A stretch of DNA of 64,000 bases, from positions 124,001 to 188,000 of the forward strand of contig NZ_JAUNEJ010000002.1 in assembly GCF_030525615.1 (NCBI RefSeq), read 5' to 3'. Shown piece after piece: positions 50,113 to 60,203 of this stretch. How positions within the stretch are numbered: the stretch's first letter is position 1; each line of letters starts with the position of its first letter. The stretch comes from Cutibacterium sp. (GTDB lineage: Bacteria; Actinomycetota; Actinomycetes; Propionibacteriales; Propionibacteriaceae). A program made the translations under genes and the position numbers. Under the pieces are notes generated by a model, which saw only the letters and a program-made list of their open reading frames with translations, searched no databases and was not told the origin of the DNA.

Positions 50113-53100
50113 ATGTCGCACCGAAGCATAAAAGCGCTGAGCGTCGGAGCCGTGACCGCGAGCATGATAGTGACCATGTCGCTGTCGGGTCAGCTGGCGA
50201 ACGCTGCTCCCAATGATGGCAAGCCCATCGACCAGTCCGCCATGACTGCGGTGGCAGCTGACTCGGTGGAAAGCACAGCCGAGGCCCCCAACGGCCCGCT
50301 GAAACTTATCCTCGACGGCAACAAGGACACATATTGGCACACCCAATGGTCCGGTACCGTTGCTCCACCTCCACACTGGTTCGTTGTCAAACTTGGCGAC
50401 GCTCCGATCAATCTGGGCCGCATTGACCTGACTCCGCGTCAATCCTCGAACGGATCGGGTCGCGCCCATCAGTACAAGCTCTTCGCGGTGAACACCCCGA
50501 CGTGTACTGCCGACTCTTTCAACGCCGCAGCCCCGGTGGCGTCGGGAGAATTTGACGGCAAGGTTGCCACCAGCGGTCAAACCCAGTCCATCGTCTTGAA
50601 CACCCCAACGAAGGCGAACTGCGTCAAGGTGCAATACGACTCCTCGTGGGGCGGAGATGGCGGTACAGACGTCTCCCCCGCAGAACAGGTGGCCTCTTTG
50701 GCTGAATTCAACGCTTACGAAGCAACGGCTGAACCCGAGCCGACTACCCCCTCTGCTCAGCCCTCGCCACTCACCCCTGAGGTTCCTGAAGGCACCGTCA
50801 CCATTACCGACGGCACGCTGTCGGTGCGAGTGCGTCCTGACTTCCCCCAGGTCATCGACTACACCTTGGGCGACAAGACCCTCGTCGGCAAGTACGGCGG
50901 ACCGTTGAGTTCTATCAATATCGACGGAAAAGCCCACAAGGTCACCGTCGGTAAGCCGGTCGTCAGCAAGGATGCCGTCAATTATCCGCTGACCTTTTCA
51001 GATCTGTCTGATGTGTCGATGACGGCGCGTATCAGCGTCGCCAAGGGTGCGCTCACGTACCAGCTGACCGACATCAAGGACCCAAGCAAGAAGGTTCACT
51101 ACATCGCCATCCCCAACCTGGATCTGGTCAGCGTCACCGGACCCCAGTCCCAGATCATGGCCGCCAATATCTCTGTTAATCGCCAGAACTCCGGCGACAA
51201 ACTCATCGACGTAGCCAAAGCGGCCGCCGGCACTGGCAATGCCTGGATGATTACCGCTAACACCGCGTCTTTGGCTGCCGGGTTTGAGACAAACGCGATC
51301 GGCGACCAAACCGGCAAGAATGGCGGCAACGCGACCGCTCGCTTCTCTCACGCCACAAAAAACGTTGACGGCACGATGGTCGGGACCGTCTCTCCAGCGC
51401 AGTGGACGTACCGGTCAGGCGCAGTAGCCACCTATGACAAAGGCACGGGTATTGGACCCGATCCAGATCCTTCCATCACCGTCAAATTGGTCGATGACGC
51501 TAACGCCGACGGCACCGTGAATTGGCAAGACGGCGCTATCGCCACTCGCTCGATCTTGACTCCGATTGTGGGAGCTTCGGATGTGCCGAATTACGTCATT
51601 GCCCACATTCCGTTCAACATCGTTTCCCAAGCCACTCACCCGTTCCTGCGAACTCTTGACGACGTGAAACGAATTTCCCTGGCTACTGACGGCTTGGGCC
51701 AGCAGGTCCTGCTCAAGGGTTATCAGGCGGAGGGCCACGACTCAGCCCAAGGCGACTACGCCGGCCATTACAACACAAAAGCTGGCGGCCTGACTGACCT
51801 CAAGACCTTGGTTTCCAAGGGCAAGGATTGGAATGCCACTTTCGGTATCCATGTCAACGCAACCGAGTCCTATTCAGAGGCCCACGCTTTCGGCCCCGAT
51901 CTGTTGCAAATGCCCCCATCAAAAGCCTGGGGATGGATGAACCAGGCCTACTACATGAATAACCAGAAGGACCTTGTCACCGGGGCGGTTCTCAAACGTC
52001 TGCAAGAACTACGCAAAGATTTCCCAGCCGATTCCAACCTCAACTGGCTGTACTGGGATGTCTACTACCCGCGCGGCTGGGAGGGCGACCGATTCTCTGC
52101 CGAGATCGCCAAGCAAGGGTGGCGTCAAGGATCTGAGTGGTCCGACGCCATGCCCCGGCTCAACACTTGGTCGCACTGGTCCAACGACGAGAACTACGGC
52201 GGCGCGACGAATAAGGGGCTGAACTCCCAGCTCATTCGTTTCGTTGAAAACACCTACCGGGACACCTGGAACCCCGATCCGAAACTCGGCAACACCAACG
52301 TCGTCGAGTTCGAAGGATGGACGGGCCACAACAACTACAACCAATTCATTAAGAACGTGTGGGAACGTAACCTTCCCACCAAATTCCTGCAACGTTCGCC
52401 CATCATGTCCTGGTCGGATCAGAAGGTGACCCTTGCCGACGGCACCGCCGTCACCTCGCCACAAAGCTCCATCGATGGTAAAACCATCCCTACAAACCGA
52501 ACCATCTCTACTGATGGCGCGACGGTTTACCACGACGGTATGTACCTGCTGCCTTGGAAAGACGGCGGAACCGACCGTCTTTACCACTGGAACCCCTCCG
52601 GTCAGCAGTCCACCTGGCAGTTGACGAAGGCGTGGTCGTCGCAACAGAGCTTGACCCTGTACAAACTCACCGACACCGGACGAGTCAAGGTCGCCGATCT
52701 TGCGGTCAACAACGGCTCCGTGACGATTCCGGCTACCGACAAGAACACCGCCTACGTGCTCTACCCCACCTCGAAAGTCCCAGCGGCCGTCTCTCCGAAC
52801 TGGGGTGAGGGCAGCCACATCGTTGACCCGGGCTTCTTCTCAGGTACGACGAAGGCCTACCAGACGACCGGCAAGGTCTCGGTCGTCAAAACCGACCGTG
52901 GGAATTTCCAGGCTCAGCTCGGTGACGGCGCGTCCTCCTTGTCACAGCAGCTCAACCTGCCCGCTGGTACGTGGAGCGCCTGGGCTTGGGTCGAAATCCA
53001 GCCCGGGAAGACCCGCCACGTCGAGGTCTCGGCCAGTGGTAACGGGGTTGCCCCAGCTGGCTACCAGAACGGCAAGAAGGGCGAAGTCGTCACAGCAATC

Positions 53101-54948
53101 GACGCCTCCACTGCCGTCAATGCCACCGCCTCTGATGAGAAACTAGGGACATATTTCCAGCGTGTTCCAGTGCGGTTCACTTCTGACGGCTCCCCGGTGA
53201 CCTTCACGGTACGGGCCGCAGATGGTCAGGCCACGGTAGGCGTCGACGATGTGCGCATTGTCGCCCGACCAGCCCCGACAGACCCGAAGCCGACCGCGAA
53301 TACGGTCGTCTACGAGGACTTTGAACATATCGACGACGGCTACGGCCCGTTTGTTACTGGAAAGGCCAACGCCGGCGGCGACGCCCGTACCCAGCTGGCT
53401 GAAAAGCACGCTCCTTACTCCCAGTCCGGGTGGTACGGCCTCGTCAACGGCAACGACAGGACAGCAACACAAGGCCAGAAGTACCTCGATAACGTCCTGG
53501 ATGGTCAATGGTCGCTCATGGCCCACGAAGAAAACCGTGGCCTTATCCTGCGCACCACCCCGGGCCTCGTTCCCCTGGAAAAGGGCCACAGTTATCGCGT
53601 CAGCATGGATTACCAGGCTGCCTACAACGATGACTACTCCGTTGTTCTGGGCCACGACAGTGGGGCCGACAAGGCGTGGAATACCACCATTGACCGGACC
53701 TTGCCCCTAGCCCAAGCCCGTGGCACGGGATGGAAGTCCGGTACCACCGCCGGGAAAGGCACCCAGGTTTTCAGCACCGAATTCACCGCTGACGATCACT
53801 CCTTCATCGGTGTCGTCAAGAATGGCGGCAACGTCCAAGGCGACTTGGTGATTGACAACTTCCGTGTCGAGGATCTGGGTATCCGTCCGAACTTGACGGT
53901 GTCGACCAAGGTTGGGTCGTCTGCTGACCCCGCCAACAAACAGATCACGGTCACCGCGAACCTGTCCCTGGCTGAAGGGACGGCCTCTGAGGTCAAACTC
54001 GCCTTGGTTGGCCCGGAGGGTTGGACCGTCACGCCGGTAACAATTCCCACCAGCACGGAGGTCTCGCCCGGTCAGGACGTCACAGCCAGCTGGAACGTCA
54101 CAATGCCGGCCAAGGCAGCTGCGAACACGCTGACTGTCACCGCCACTTGGGTCCACGACAGCGCAGCTGGCAAAGCCACCGAAGCCATCGCCACCGACCC
54201 ATCGAGCATTCTTAACAATGCCATCGGCGGGTCTGACCTCACCTTGGTGTCGGCGAGTTCCGAACAGACCAGCGGTGAACCTGCGCCCAGCGGTCCAGCC
54301 GCCGCAGCCATTGACGGCGACCCGAACACGTACTGGCACACCCAATGGTCGCCAACCAGCGTCCCCTACCCGCATGAGATCGTCGTGCGTCCCACTGCCG
54401 CCACTGGCAAGACCTGCCAGATCGCCGGCTTGGAATACACCGCACGCGGCAATGCGGCCAACGGTCGAGCCAAGGGCTACGAGATCTACGTCTCGACCGA
54501 CGGAACGCACTGGGGCGAGCCCGTTGCCAAGGGAGAATTCAAAGATGTGACGACCCCGCAAATCATTGAATTCGCTAAACCGGCTGCTGGGCCGTTCGTC
54601 AAACTCGTGGAAACCTCATCCCAGAACGGCCAGGCTTTCGGAGGTGCCGCAGAAATACGCCTCTCGGGAACCTGCGTGAGCGAGTCACCGTCGACGAGTC
54701 CTTCGGCGACGCCCAGCGCTTCGGGTACGCGGACCGCTTCGGCGACGCCCACGGAATCACAAACCCCGACCGCGACTCCCACCGCTTCGGTGTCCGGGTC
54801 GTCAGCACCTTCAGCTGCTCCCGGTGCCGTTCGACCCTCAGACGCACCGTCCGGGGTCGCATCGGGTCCGACAGCGTCGGGGCCTTCAGCGGAAGCCACT
54901 GCGGCTATCACCGTGCGTCCTACTCAGTTGCCCAGAACCGGGAACTGA
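50113..54948 (+). CDS. Secreted endo-alpha-N-acetylgalactosaminidase (GH101) with terminal LPRTG
   Basis: 1611 residues. Signal peptide (about 1-34, ending ANAAP), an F5/8-type galactose-binding domain (about 45-205), the GH101 catalytic module (about 225-890), further beta-sandwich regions, a second F5/8-type domain (about 1375-1520) and a Ser/Thr/Pro-rich stalk. The enzyme releases Gal-beta-1,3-GalNAc from mucin-type O-glycans. Candidate catalytic residues are Asp649 (NWLYWDVYYPRGW) and Glu675 (GSEWSDAM). The chain ends LPRTGN and stops: there is a sortase-like motif but no following hydrophobic anchor. GAAGG precedes the ATG and a strong hairpin follows. Confidence 0.93.
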   Translation: MSHRSIKALSVGAVTASMIVTMSLSGQLANAAPNDGKPIDQSAMTAVAADSVESTAEAPNGPLKLILDGNKDTYWHTQWSGTVAPPPHWFVVKLGDAPINLGRIDLTPRQSSNGSGRAHQYKLFAVNTPTCTADSFNAAAPVASGEFDGKVATSGQTQSIVLNTPTKANCVKVQYDSSWGGDGGTDVSPAEQVASLAEFNAYEATAEPEPTTPSAQPSPLTPEVPEGTVTITDGTLSVRVRPDFPQVIDYTLGDKTLVGKYGGPLSSINIDGKAHKVTVGKPVVSKDAVNYPLTFSDLSDVSMTARISVAKGALTYQLTDIKDPSKKVHYIAIPNLDLVSVTGPQSQIMAANISVNRQNSGDKLIDVAKAAAGTGNAWMITANTASLAAGFETNAIGDQTGKNGGNATARFSHATKNVDGTMVGTVSPAQWTYRSGAVATYDKGTGIGPDPDPSITVKLVDDANADGTVNWQDGAIATRSILTPIVGASDVPNYVIAHIPFNIVSQATHPFLRTLDDVKRISLATDGLGQQVLLKGYQAEGHDSAQGDYAGHYNTKAGGLTDLKTLVSKGKDWNATFGIHVNATESYSEAHAFGPDLLQMPPSKAWGWMNQAYYMNNQKDLVTGAVLKRLQELRKDFPADSNLNWLYWDVYYPRGWEGDRFSAEIAKQGWRQGSEWSDAMPRLNTWSHWSNDENYGGATNKGLNSQLIRFVENTYRDTWNPDPKLGNTNVVEFEGWTGHNNYNQFIKNVWERNLPTKFLQRSPIMSWSDQKVTLADGTAVTSPQSSIDGKTIPTNRTISTDGATVYHDGMYLLPWKDGGTDRLYHWNPSGQQSTWQLTKAWSSQQSLTLYKLTDTGRVKVADLAVNNGSVTIPATDKNTAYVLYPTSKVPAAVSPNWGEGSHIVDPGFFSGTTKAYQTTGKVSVVKTDRGNFQAQLGDGASSLSQQLNLPAGTWSAWAWVEIQPGKTRHVEVSASGNGVAPAGYQNGKKGEVVTAIDASTAVNATASDEKLGTYFQRVPVRFTSDGSPVTFTVRAADGQATVGVDDVRIVARPAPTDPKPTANTVVYEDFEHIDDGYGPFVTGKANAGGDARTQLAEKHAPYSQSGWYGLVNGNDRTATQGQKYLDNVLDGQWSLMAHEENRGLILRTTPGLVPLEKGHSYRVSMDYQAAYNDDYSVVLGHDSGADKAWNTTIDRTLPLAQARGTGWKSGTTAGKGTQVFSTEFTADDHSFIGVVKNGGNVQGDLVIDNFRVEDLGIRPNLTVSTKVGSSADPANKQITVTANLSLAEGTASEVKLALVGPEGWTVTPVTIPTSTEVSPGQDVTASWNVTMPAKAAANTLTVTATWVHDSAAGKATEAIATDPSSILNNAIGGSDLTLVSASSEQTSGEPAPSGPAAAAIDGDPNTYWHTQWSPTSVPYPHEIVVRPTAATGKTCQIAGLEYTARGNAANGRAKGYEIYVSTDGTHWGEPVAKGEFKDVTTPQIIEFAKPAAGPFVKLVETSSQNGQAFGGAAEIRLSGTCVSESPSTSPSATPSASGTRTASATPTESQTPTATPTASVSGSSAPSAAPGAVRPSDAPSGVASGPTASGPSAEATAAITVRPTQLPRTGN

Positions 54949-54992
54949 TCTGGTCAACTGACACGCCTGACGGCTGCCGCTGAGTACCAGAA

Positions 54993-55030
54993 ATGGCGGG
55001 GCGAGACTCTCTGTGGTCTCGCCCCGCCAT
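54993..55030 (+). terminator. Terminator hairpin after the GH101 gene
   Basis: A perfect 15-bp GC-rich stem (54993-55007 and 55016-55030) with an eight-base loop, 44 bases past the stop; no T-run. Confidence 0.75.
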
Positions 55031-55512
55031 CATGCTCGCCGCGATATCCGGTGTCTGGTCTGGGAAGGTGTCTGTGCTGCCGGACGTGTCACTGAGAATC
55101 ATCGAGTCGCCTTCTCATGGTGAATCTGTCGGCCCGGTTTCCTGGCTCTTACCAGTAAGGAGGTGATGGCGTGGCGATCAGACCTGTCTGCTCACACGTG
55201 AGACCGTAGACGGAGGTGTGCTGAGGTGACAGGAATCAGACCCGTCTCCGCCCAAACACCAATAACCCAGCTGTCAGCGGAACGCTGGACTCCTCCGAAA
55301 CACTGTAGTCACAGAGTGGTACCATTTCCCAGAATGATATCGGAAGGACCATACTTAGATAGCACACACCTTTACAAATATCTTACGTCCGGAAATTAGA
55401 GGCAAAATGAACTATCATTCTTCGTTCCTCTTGCGCGACACCCCGGTAGTTCAATTCATAAAATAGGGATATTTTCGCCGGATATAGGTGAAGGTTTATA
55501 TAAGGAGCAGGC
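55031..55512. other. Geneless stretch upstream of panD
   Basis: ATCAGACCTGTCT (55177-55189) recurs with one change at 55235-55247, each preceded by GGAGGTG, a loose 58-base direct repeat of unknown meaning. From about 55320 composition turns AT-rich (AATGATATCGGAAGG; AAATATCTTACG) up to the panD ribosome site AAGGAG, marking an acquired or foreign junction. Confidence 0.45.
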
Positions 55513-55917
55513 ATGGACATAGAAATGCTGCAGGCCAAGATTCATCGAGCTCGGGTAACCCAAGCGGAATTAGACTACGTCGGGAGCATCACCGTCGATC
55601 AGGAACTCTTGGAAGCCGCAGGAATCCGGGAATACCAAAAGGTACAGGTCGTCGATATCGACAACGGTGCACGCTTTGAGACCTACACGATTGCCGGCGA
55701 TCGGGGCAGTGGGATGATCTGCCTCAATGGAGCCGCCGCCCGCTGCGCCGCCGTCAATGACAAGGTCATCATCATGGCTTACGGCCACTATCAGCCGCAG
55801 GACCTCGATGGTTACGCACCTAAGGTCGTCTTTGTTGACGAAAACAACCATGTTGCCCAAGTCGCCCACTACGAAAAACACGGCCAGTTGAGCCAGAACG
55901 AATCGGAGTCGAAATGA
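55513..55917 (+). CDS. panD: Aspartate 1-decarboxylase
   Basis: 134 residues. The proenzyme cleaves itself at Gly24-Ser25 in DYVGSITVD to create the pyruvoyl group; both residues are present. It makes beta-alanine for pantothenate. AAGGAG upstream is strong. Its end overlaps panC by four bases. More AT-ending codons than the core genes suggest the panD-panC pair was acquired. Confidence 0.95.
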   Translation: MDIEMLQAKIHRARVTQAELDYVGSITVDQELLEAAGIREYQKVQVVDIDNGARFETYTIAGDRGSGMICLNGAAARCAAVNDKVIIMAYGHYQPQDLDGYAPKVVFVDENNHVAQVAHYEKHGQLSQNESESK

Positions 55918-56762
55918 AGGTTGCCGAAACAGTAAACGAAGTCCGTGAGTTTCTGAAGACGCACAAATCTACTGGGCAAACCACTGGCCTCGTTCCAACC
56001 ATGGGGGCCCTCCACGAGGGGCACTTGAGCCTGATTCGACAGGCCAAGAAAGAGAATGACCTCGTTGTCGTTTCAATCTTCGTCAACCCCACCCAGTTCG
56101 GCCCAGATGAGGACTTCGACCTCTATCCCCGGGTATTTGACGACGACCTACTCAAGTGTAAAGACGCAGGAGTCGATCTCGTTTTCCATCCTGCCCCAGA
56201 GGAAATGTACACACAGCACAAGACCTACATCCAGGTCGAGGACCTGTCACGAAAACTCTGCGGAGTCAGCCGGCCTATCCATTTTCGGGGAGTCTGCACC
56301 ATAGTGGCCAAACTCTTCAATATTACTCATCCTGATCGAGCCTACTTCGGCCAAAAAGACGCCCAACAACTCTTGATTATCAAGAAAATGGTCAAAGACT
56401 TGAACTTTGACGTCGACATCGTCGGCTGCCCGATCATCAGAGAAGAGGATGGCCTGGCTAAATCGTCAAGGAACCGCTACCTGAACGACCAGGAAAGAAA
56501 GGACGCGACGGTCCTCTACCGGGCAATCGAAGAAGGTAAACACCTCATCCGAAAGGACATGACGGCAACTGACCTAACCCACGCCATGGAGGCCGTCATT
56601 AAAACGGTCCCTTCAGCCAGGATCGATTACCTTGAAGTGGTCGACATGGATACCTTGGAAGCCGTTGAAACCATCGATCGAGACGTCCTCGTCGCCATGG
56701 CGGTCTATCTGGGGTCAGCGCGGTTGATCGATAACTTCATCTACTCCGTGAGCCATGAGTAA
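55914..56762 (+). CDS. panC: Pantothenate synthetase
   Basis: 282 residues. [15 protein letters not shown] carries the HxGH nucleotide motif, with [18 protein letters not shown] and the KMSKS-like loop AKSSRNRYL (about 183-190) in place. It joins pantoate and beta-alanine using ATP. Coupled to panD. The downstream start of the transporter pseudogene overlaps its 3' end, so these formed a biosynthesis and uptake unit. Confidence 0.96.
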   Translation: MKVAETVNEVREFLKTHKSTGQTTGLVPTMGALHEGHLSLIRQAKKENDLVVVSIFVNPTQFGPDEDFDLYPRVFDDDLLKCKDAGVDLVFHPAPEEMYTQHKTYIQVEDLSRKLCGVSRPIHFRGVCTIVAKLFNITHPDRAYFGQKDAQQLLIIKKMVKDLNFDVDIVGCPIIREEDGLAKSSRNRYLNDQERKDATVLYRAIEEGKHLIRKDMTATDLTHAMEAVIKTVPSARIDYLEVVDMDTLEAVETIDRDVLVAMAVYLGSARLIDNFIYSVSHE

Positions 56763-57590
56763 ATTCCAAACATTTGCCAACCTTATTGTTAATCACCTGA
56801 TCCTATGGATTCTCCTCCTTTCACTGATTGCCTTCAGCTTTCCGAGGTACTTTTCCTGGCTCACAGATTAAACCTCAATTTTCCTTGGCATCGCAATGTT
56901 CGGGATGGGAACCACGATCCGAATTGAGGACTTAAAGGAAATCGTCCGGCACCCTAAGGCCATCGCGATTGGGGTTATAGCGCAGTTTCTGACGGAGCAG
57001 ACGTTGCCCTATCGGTTTCCATGACGACGGTGTCCACCCTTCTCGCGCCCTTCCTCACTCCTCTCTTCGTCTACTTTTTGGCCGGTACTTTCGTTGAGGT
57101 CTCTCTCCTATCGATGTTTTTGACCGTCGTCAAGGTCATTCTCATCCCAGTTATCCTAGGGATCATCATCAACCGGGCCTTCGGGAAAAACATGGCGAAA
57201 GTCAGGCCGACTCTCCCCCTGGTGTCCTCCCTCGCCATCATTTTGATTGTCGCGGGAATCATTGCGCAAAATTCTGGCATGATTGTGGAAAGTGGCCTGA
57301 TGGTTACCGGAGTTGTCTTCCTCCACAATCTTCTTGGCCTAACCTGTGGGCTTGTGTTCTCCAAAATCTGCAGACTTCCCTACAAGCAGGCAAGTGCCGT
57401 AGCCATTGAAGTCGGAATGCAGAATAGCGGCTTAGCCATCTCATTAGCTGCCGCTAATTTTGCCACCACCCCGTTAGCTACTTTGCCAGGTGCCATCTTT
57501 TCCGTGGTTCATAATCTGACAGGATCAGTCTTTGCCTACTTTAGAAGAAGAAATATCACAAGGCAATTAACTCATAATGGCTCTTCATAA
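56755..57590 (+). pseudogene. BASS-family (PanS-like) transporter pseudogene
   Basis: [22 protein letters not shown] starts inside the panC end. The frame hits a TAA after FSWLTD (about 56869), resumes SIFLGIAMFGMGTTIRIEDLKEIVRHP, then jumps from IAQFLTEQ into VALSVSMTTVSTLLAPFLTPL. About 40 residues normal for the family, the middle helices, are deleted, with a frame change. The C-terminal 189 codons are intact. BASS homologues beside pan genes (PanS) import ketopantoate and pantoate. Confidence 0.8.
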
Positions 57591-57696
57591 ACACGGGCGT
57601 AAGCATAGACCATGAAGACCCAGGGCCTTACACACAGGCCATTAAGCAACTCCCAATCCCCATCATGTCTGCCACCTACACCATCCCTAATACGAT

Positions 57697-57718
57697 CAAC
57701 AACCTCATGAACCGCAAC
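57697..57718 (-). repeat. Dispersed repeat, copy E
   Basis: The minus strand is identical over 22 bases to copy D at 42337-42358. It lies in the gap between the transporter pseudogene and panB. Confidence 0.75.
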
Positions 57719-57770
57719 ACCTACATAAATGAAATTACTATGCCATCATTTCGCTGTTCACGATACCGAG

Positions 57771-58571
57771 TTACTTGTCAAACCGGTGGTCGCTGTCTGG
57801 GAATGAACGCGAGCGGACGGCCTCGTTGTACGCCGTAGCCGCGTCCTTCAACGCCTTACCGACCTGTCCAAAGACCTTGACAAAAGACGGCTGCCAATCC
57901 GTCATCGCAGCCATATCCGTCCAAACAAGCACCTGACCGTCGGTGTCTTCACCAGCACCGATACCAATCGTTGGGATAACCAGCTCGTCAGTTATTTCTT
58001 TCGCCACCGGAGCTGGAACCATTTCTAGGACCACAGCGATCGCACCGGCCTCTTGAACAGCGCGTGCGTCTTCCTTGACCACGTCCGACGCCGACCCACG
58101 ACCTTGAACACGCGGACCACCCAAGGCGTTCTCTGACTGCGGCGTATACCCAACATGCGCGACGACGTTAATCCCGGCGTCGACGATCGCGCGAATCGTG
58201 GACGCCATACGTATCCCGCCCTCAAGCTTGACCGCGTTCGCCCCAGCCTTAATGAGCTTAACCGCGTTAGAGATAGCCTCAGCTGTGGAACTTTCGTAGG
58301 AACCAAATGGAAGATCAGCAACAATAAAAGCGCGTTTGGCACCACGCGCAACTGCACCGGTTGCCACAGTCATTTCCGGCATTCCAATAGAAATCGTCGA
58401 GTCATAACCGAGAGTTGCGTTTGCGTGCGAATCTCCGATAAGAAGCATGTCAGTTCCAGCTTCATCGAAGATACGAGCAGTCAGCGCGTCATACGAAGTG
58501 AGCATTGTGATCGGCTGGCCGGCTTGCTTCATCTTCGCTAAATGATGTGCTCGTACCCGCTTGGTTGCCAT
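57771..58571 (-). CDS. panB: 3-methyl-2-oxobutanoate hydroxymethyltransferase
   Basis: 266 residues. The (beta/alpha)8 barrel starts MLTSYDALTARIFDEAGTDMLLIGDSHANATLGYDST, including the Mg-binding GDS, with AVKLEGG (about 113-119, ketopantoate-binding Lys and Glu) and IPTIGIGAGEDTDGQVLV. It adds a hydroxymethyl group from methylene-THF to ketoisovalerate, the first pantoate step. It converges on panD-panC, completing pantothenate synthesis apart from panE. HANA replaces the usual LGNV-like segment after GDS, a mild oddity. Confidence 0.94.
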   Translation of the reverse strand: MATKRVRAHHLAKMKQAGQPITMLTSYDALTARIFDEAGTDMLLIGDSHANATLGYDSTISIGMPEMTVATGAVARGAKRAFIVADLPFGSYESSTAEAISNAVKLIKAGANAVKLEGGIRMASTIRAIVDAGINVVAHVGYTPQSENALGGPRVQGRGSASDVVKEDARAVQEAGAIAVVLEMVPAPVAKEITDELVIPTIGIGAGEDTDGQVLVWTDMAAMTDWQPSFVKVFGQVGKALKDAATAYNEAVRSRSFPDSDHRFDK

Positions 58572-58952
58572 GATAATCCTTTCGAAACTCTCACTACTGC
58601 GAGGCTGCCGTTAACAATTCTCTGCTTATTTTTAGAACGTCTATAATATAGTGACTTTCGTCTTGTATCCGACGATTTCCTGAGCAAACACCGGGAATAC
58701 TTGTGATGGTAACCATCGCTGGGTGTGCTATCAACCTCGATAACTCACTGCGGCTAGCTATAACATTTTAGCGCGCTAACCCTCTCATAATAACGGAGCG
58801 CCGATGTTTCCAAAGTCACCACGCCCTCCAAAGACCACGCAAACGGCTTTATTCTAGTACGCAGCTACCGGCAGCAACGACCGCTGCCCCTATGACACGC
58901 CCTCAGCCCTGGGCCACACGGGGATCCATGGCGACGTCACCGCCTCAGCCAC
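58572..58952. other. Gap upstream of panB
   Basis: The panB ribosome site (AAAGGAT) and an AT-rich patch (58621-58660, TATAATATAG within it) that may be the panB promoter are the only signals seen. No gene supportable. Confidence 0.4.
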
Positions 58953-59492
58953 CTATCGCTCAGTGAACCATTCAGGATGGTCTCGCCGTGCGTCGGCCAT
59001 GATCTGAGAAAACTCTCCGCTGTACTCCCCGTCGTGGATCGCCATTGCAACTGGCATGGGTACCAAGCCGAGCCAGTCGTTGCTGTCGTCAGCCGCCGTG
59101 ATTTCCGCCATAGTAACCGGCGATGTTTTCTGGTACATGACCACGTTGCCGGGAAAGCACGCTTCAATGTAATACTTTTCACCATCTCGAGTGAATGAAC
59201 CAGCATCATCCCATTCCCAAACGCTTCCCACAAACGCCAGGAATCCCACGACACAGCTGAGCACCAAAGCCGCGACTGTGGCGAGCGCACCCCCAATACG
59301 CCACACCCGCGTCCGCTGGGGCATACGCACACACTCCGCGATGACCTCCACAGCGAGGACGACAAGGCACAGATCGACGACAGCGATTATGGTGTTATTG
59401 ACAACCGGAATAAAATGGTTGAACGATATCACCACCGCGACAGCGATGAGCAACACCACTGAAATCACAGCAGCGAATCGGAGTTTCTTCAC
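58953..59492 (-). CDS. Hypothetical membrane protein
   Basis: 179 residues with three hydrophobic segments (about 5-24, 30-50 and 68-92) and a C-terminal soluble region of about 85 residues (GEKYYIEACFPGNVVMYQKTS) presumably outside the membrane. No family recognised. It is 21 bases downstream of the DUF5808-like gene in the same direction, so it may be the third member of that PadR-led unit. Confidence 0.7.
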   Translation of the reverse strand: MKKLRFAAVISVVLLIAVAVVISFNHFIPVVNNTIIAVVDLCLVVLAVEVIAECVRMPQRTRVWRIGGALATVAALVLSCVVGFLAFVGSVWEWDDAGSFTRDGEKYYIEACFPGNVVMYQKTSPVTMAEITAADDSNDWLGLVPMPVAMAIHDGEYSGEFSQIMADARRDHPEWFTER

Positions 59493-59513
59493 GGGCGGAA
59501 TTTTAATCTGCGC

Positions 59514-60203
59514 CTATGCCCCCGGACGCGCCCCTGCCTCCCGAGTGAGCGACACTGCGACCGCATCCAATGCGACCTTGACGGTTCCGACCAAGACCCC
59601 GCCCATAACCACCGGCGCAAGAGCGGCACCGATAACTGCGAGGGGCTGTCGACGTCCGGGGTGACGAATCTCCTTGCTGGCGGCCAGATTGGCCATGATG
59701 ACGGCAGTTTGGATTCCCAGGGCCTGAGCCGTCGCCGCGATGTCAGCCCCGTCATCTTTCCCGACCCAGCGCGGGTAAAGGGCCGCCACCGTGGCAACTC
59801 CGGTAATTGTGAGGGCTGCTGCCACACCGCCCATGTATGTACGGGGTTTCCCACCGAAAGACCACGACGTCGCCACCCGATCTGCCTTGACGAACCCGAG
59901 TGCCGCAGCGCTGGCAAGCCCCGCACCCACCCACGGAGCAATAACCAACCCACGACGCAGGTTCTCGGGAACATACTCGTTGAGGTCAGGCAGGGAATCA
60001 TCGGGACGAATGAGTCCCATACGCACAGCGACGGCGCCTAAGTTCAGATCCCACCCAATCCCCACGGCTCGCGGCACCAACAGTGATGGGTTTTCAGGCT
60101 CGAAACTGCGCAATGCAATCCGGGGATCCTTCCCCCACGGTGTACCGACAGGAATTCCAAACAGCCGACGCACACCCTCGTCGTCTCGACTCCAGATCTT
60201 CAT
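59514..60203 (-). CDS. Membrane protein with DUF5808-like N-terminus (paralogue of the island gene)
   Basis: 229 residues. FEPENPSLLVPRAVGIGWDLNLGAVAVRMG and LIRPDDSLPDLNEYVPENLRRG match the island protein at 32704-33399 over the first 75 residues. The rest keeps only the pattern of hydrophobic segments. It overlaps the PadR stop by ATGA, repeating the island arrangement. Regulation by that PadR protein is likely; function unknown. Confidence 0.7.
   Translation of the reverse strand: MKIWSRDDEGVRRLFGIPVGTPWGKDPRIALRSFEPENPSLLVPRAVGIGWDLNLGAVAVRMGLIRPDDSLPDLNEYVPENLRRGLVIAPWVGAGLASAAALGFVKADRVATSWSFGGKPRTYMGGVAAALTITGVATVAALYPRWVGKDDGADIAATAQALGIQTAVIMANLAASKEIRHPGRRQPLAVIGAALAPVVMGGVLVGTVKVALDAVAVSLTREAGARPGA

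Noticed and set aside
55177..55247. Direct repeat upstream of panD considered as a riboswitch
   Set aside because: No conserved riboswitch core or pairing pattern could be traced; left as a loose repeat.
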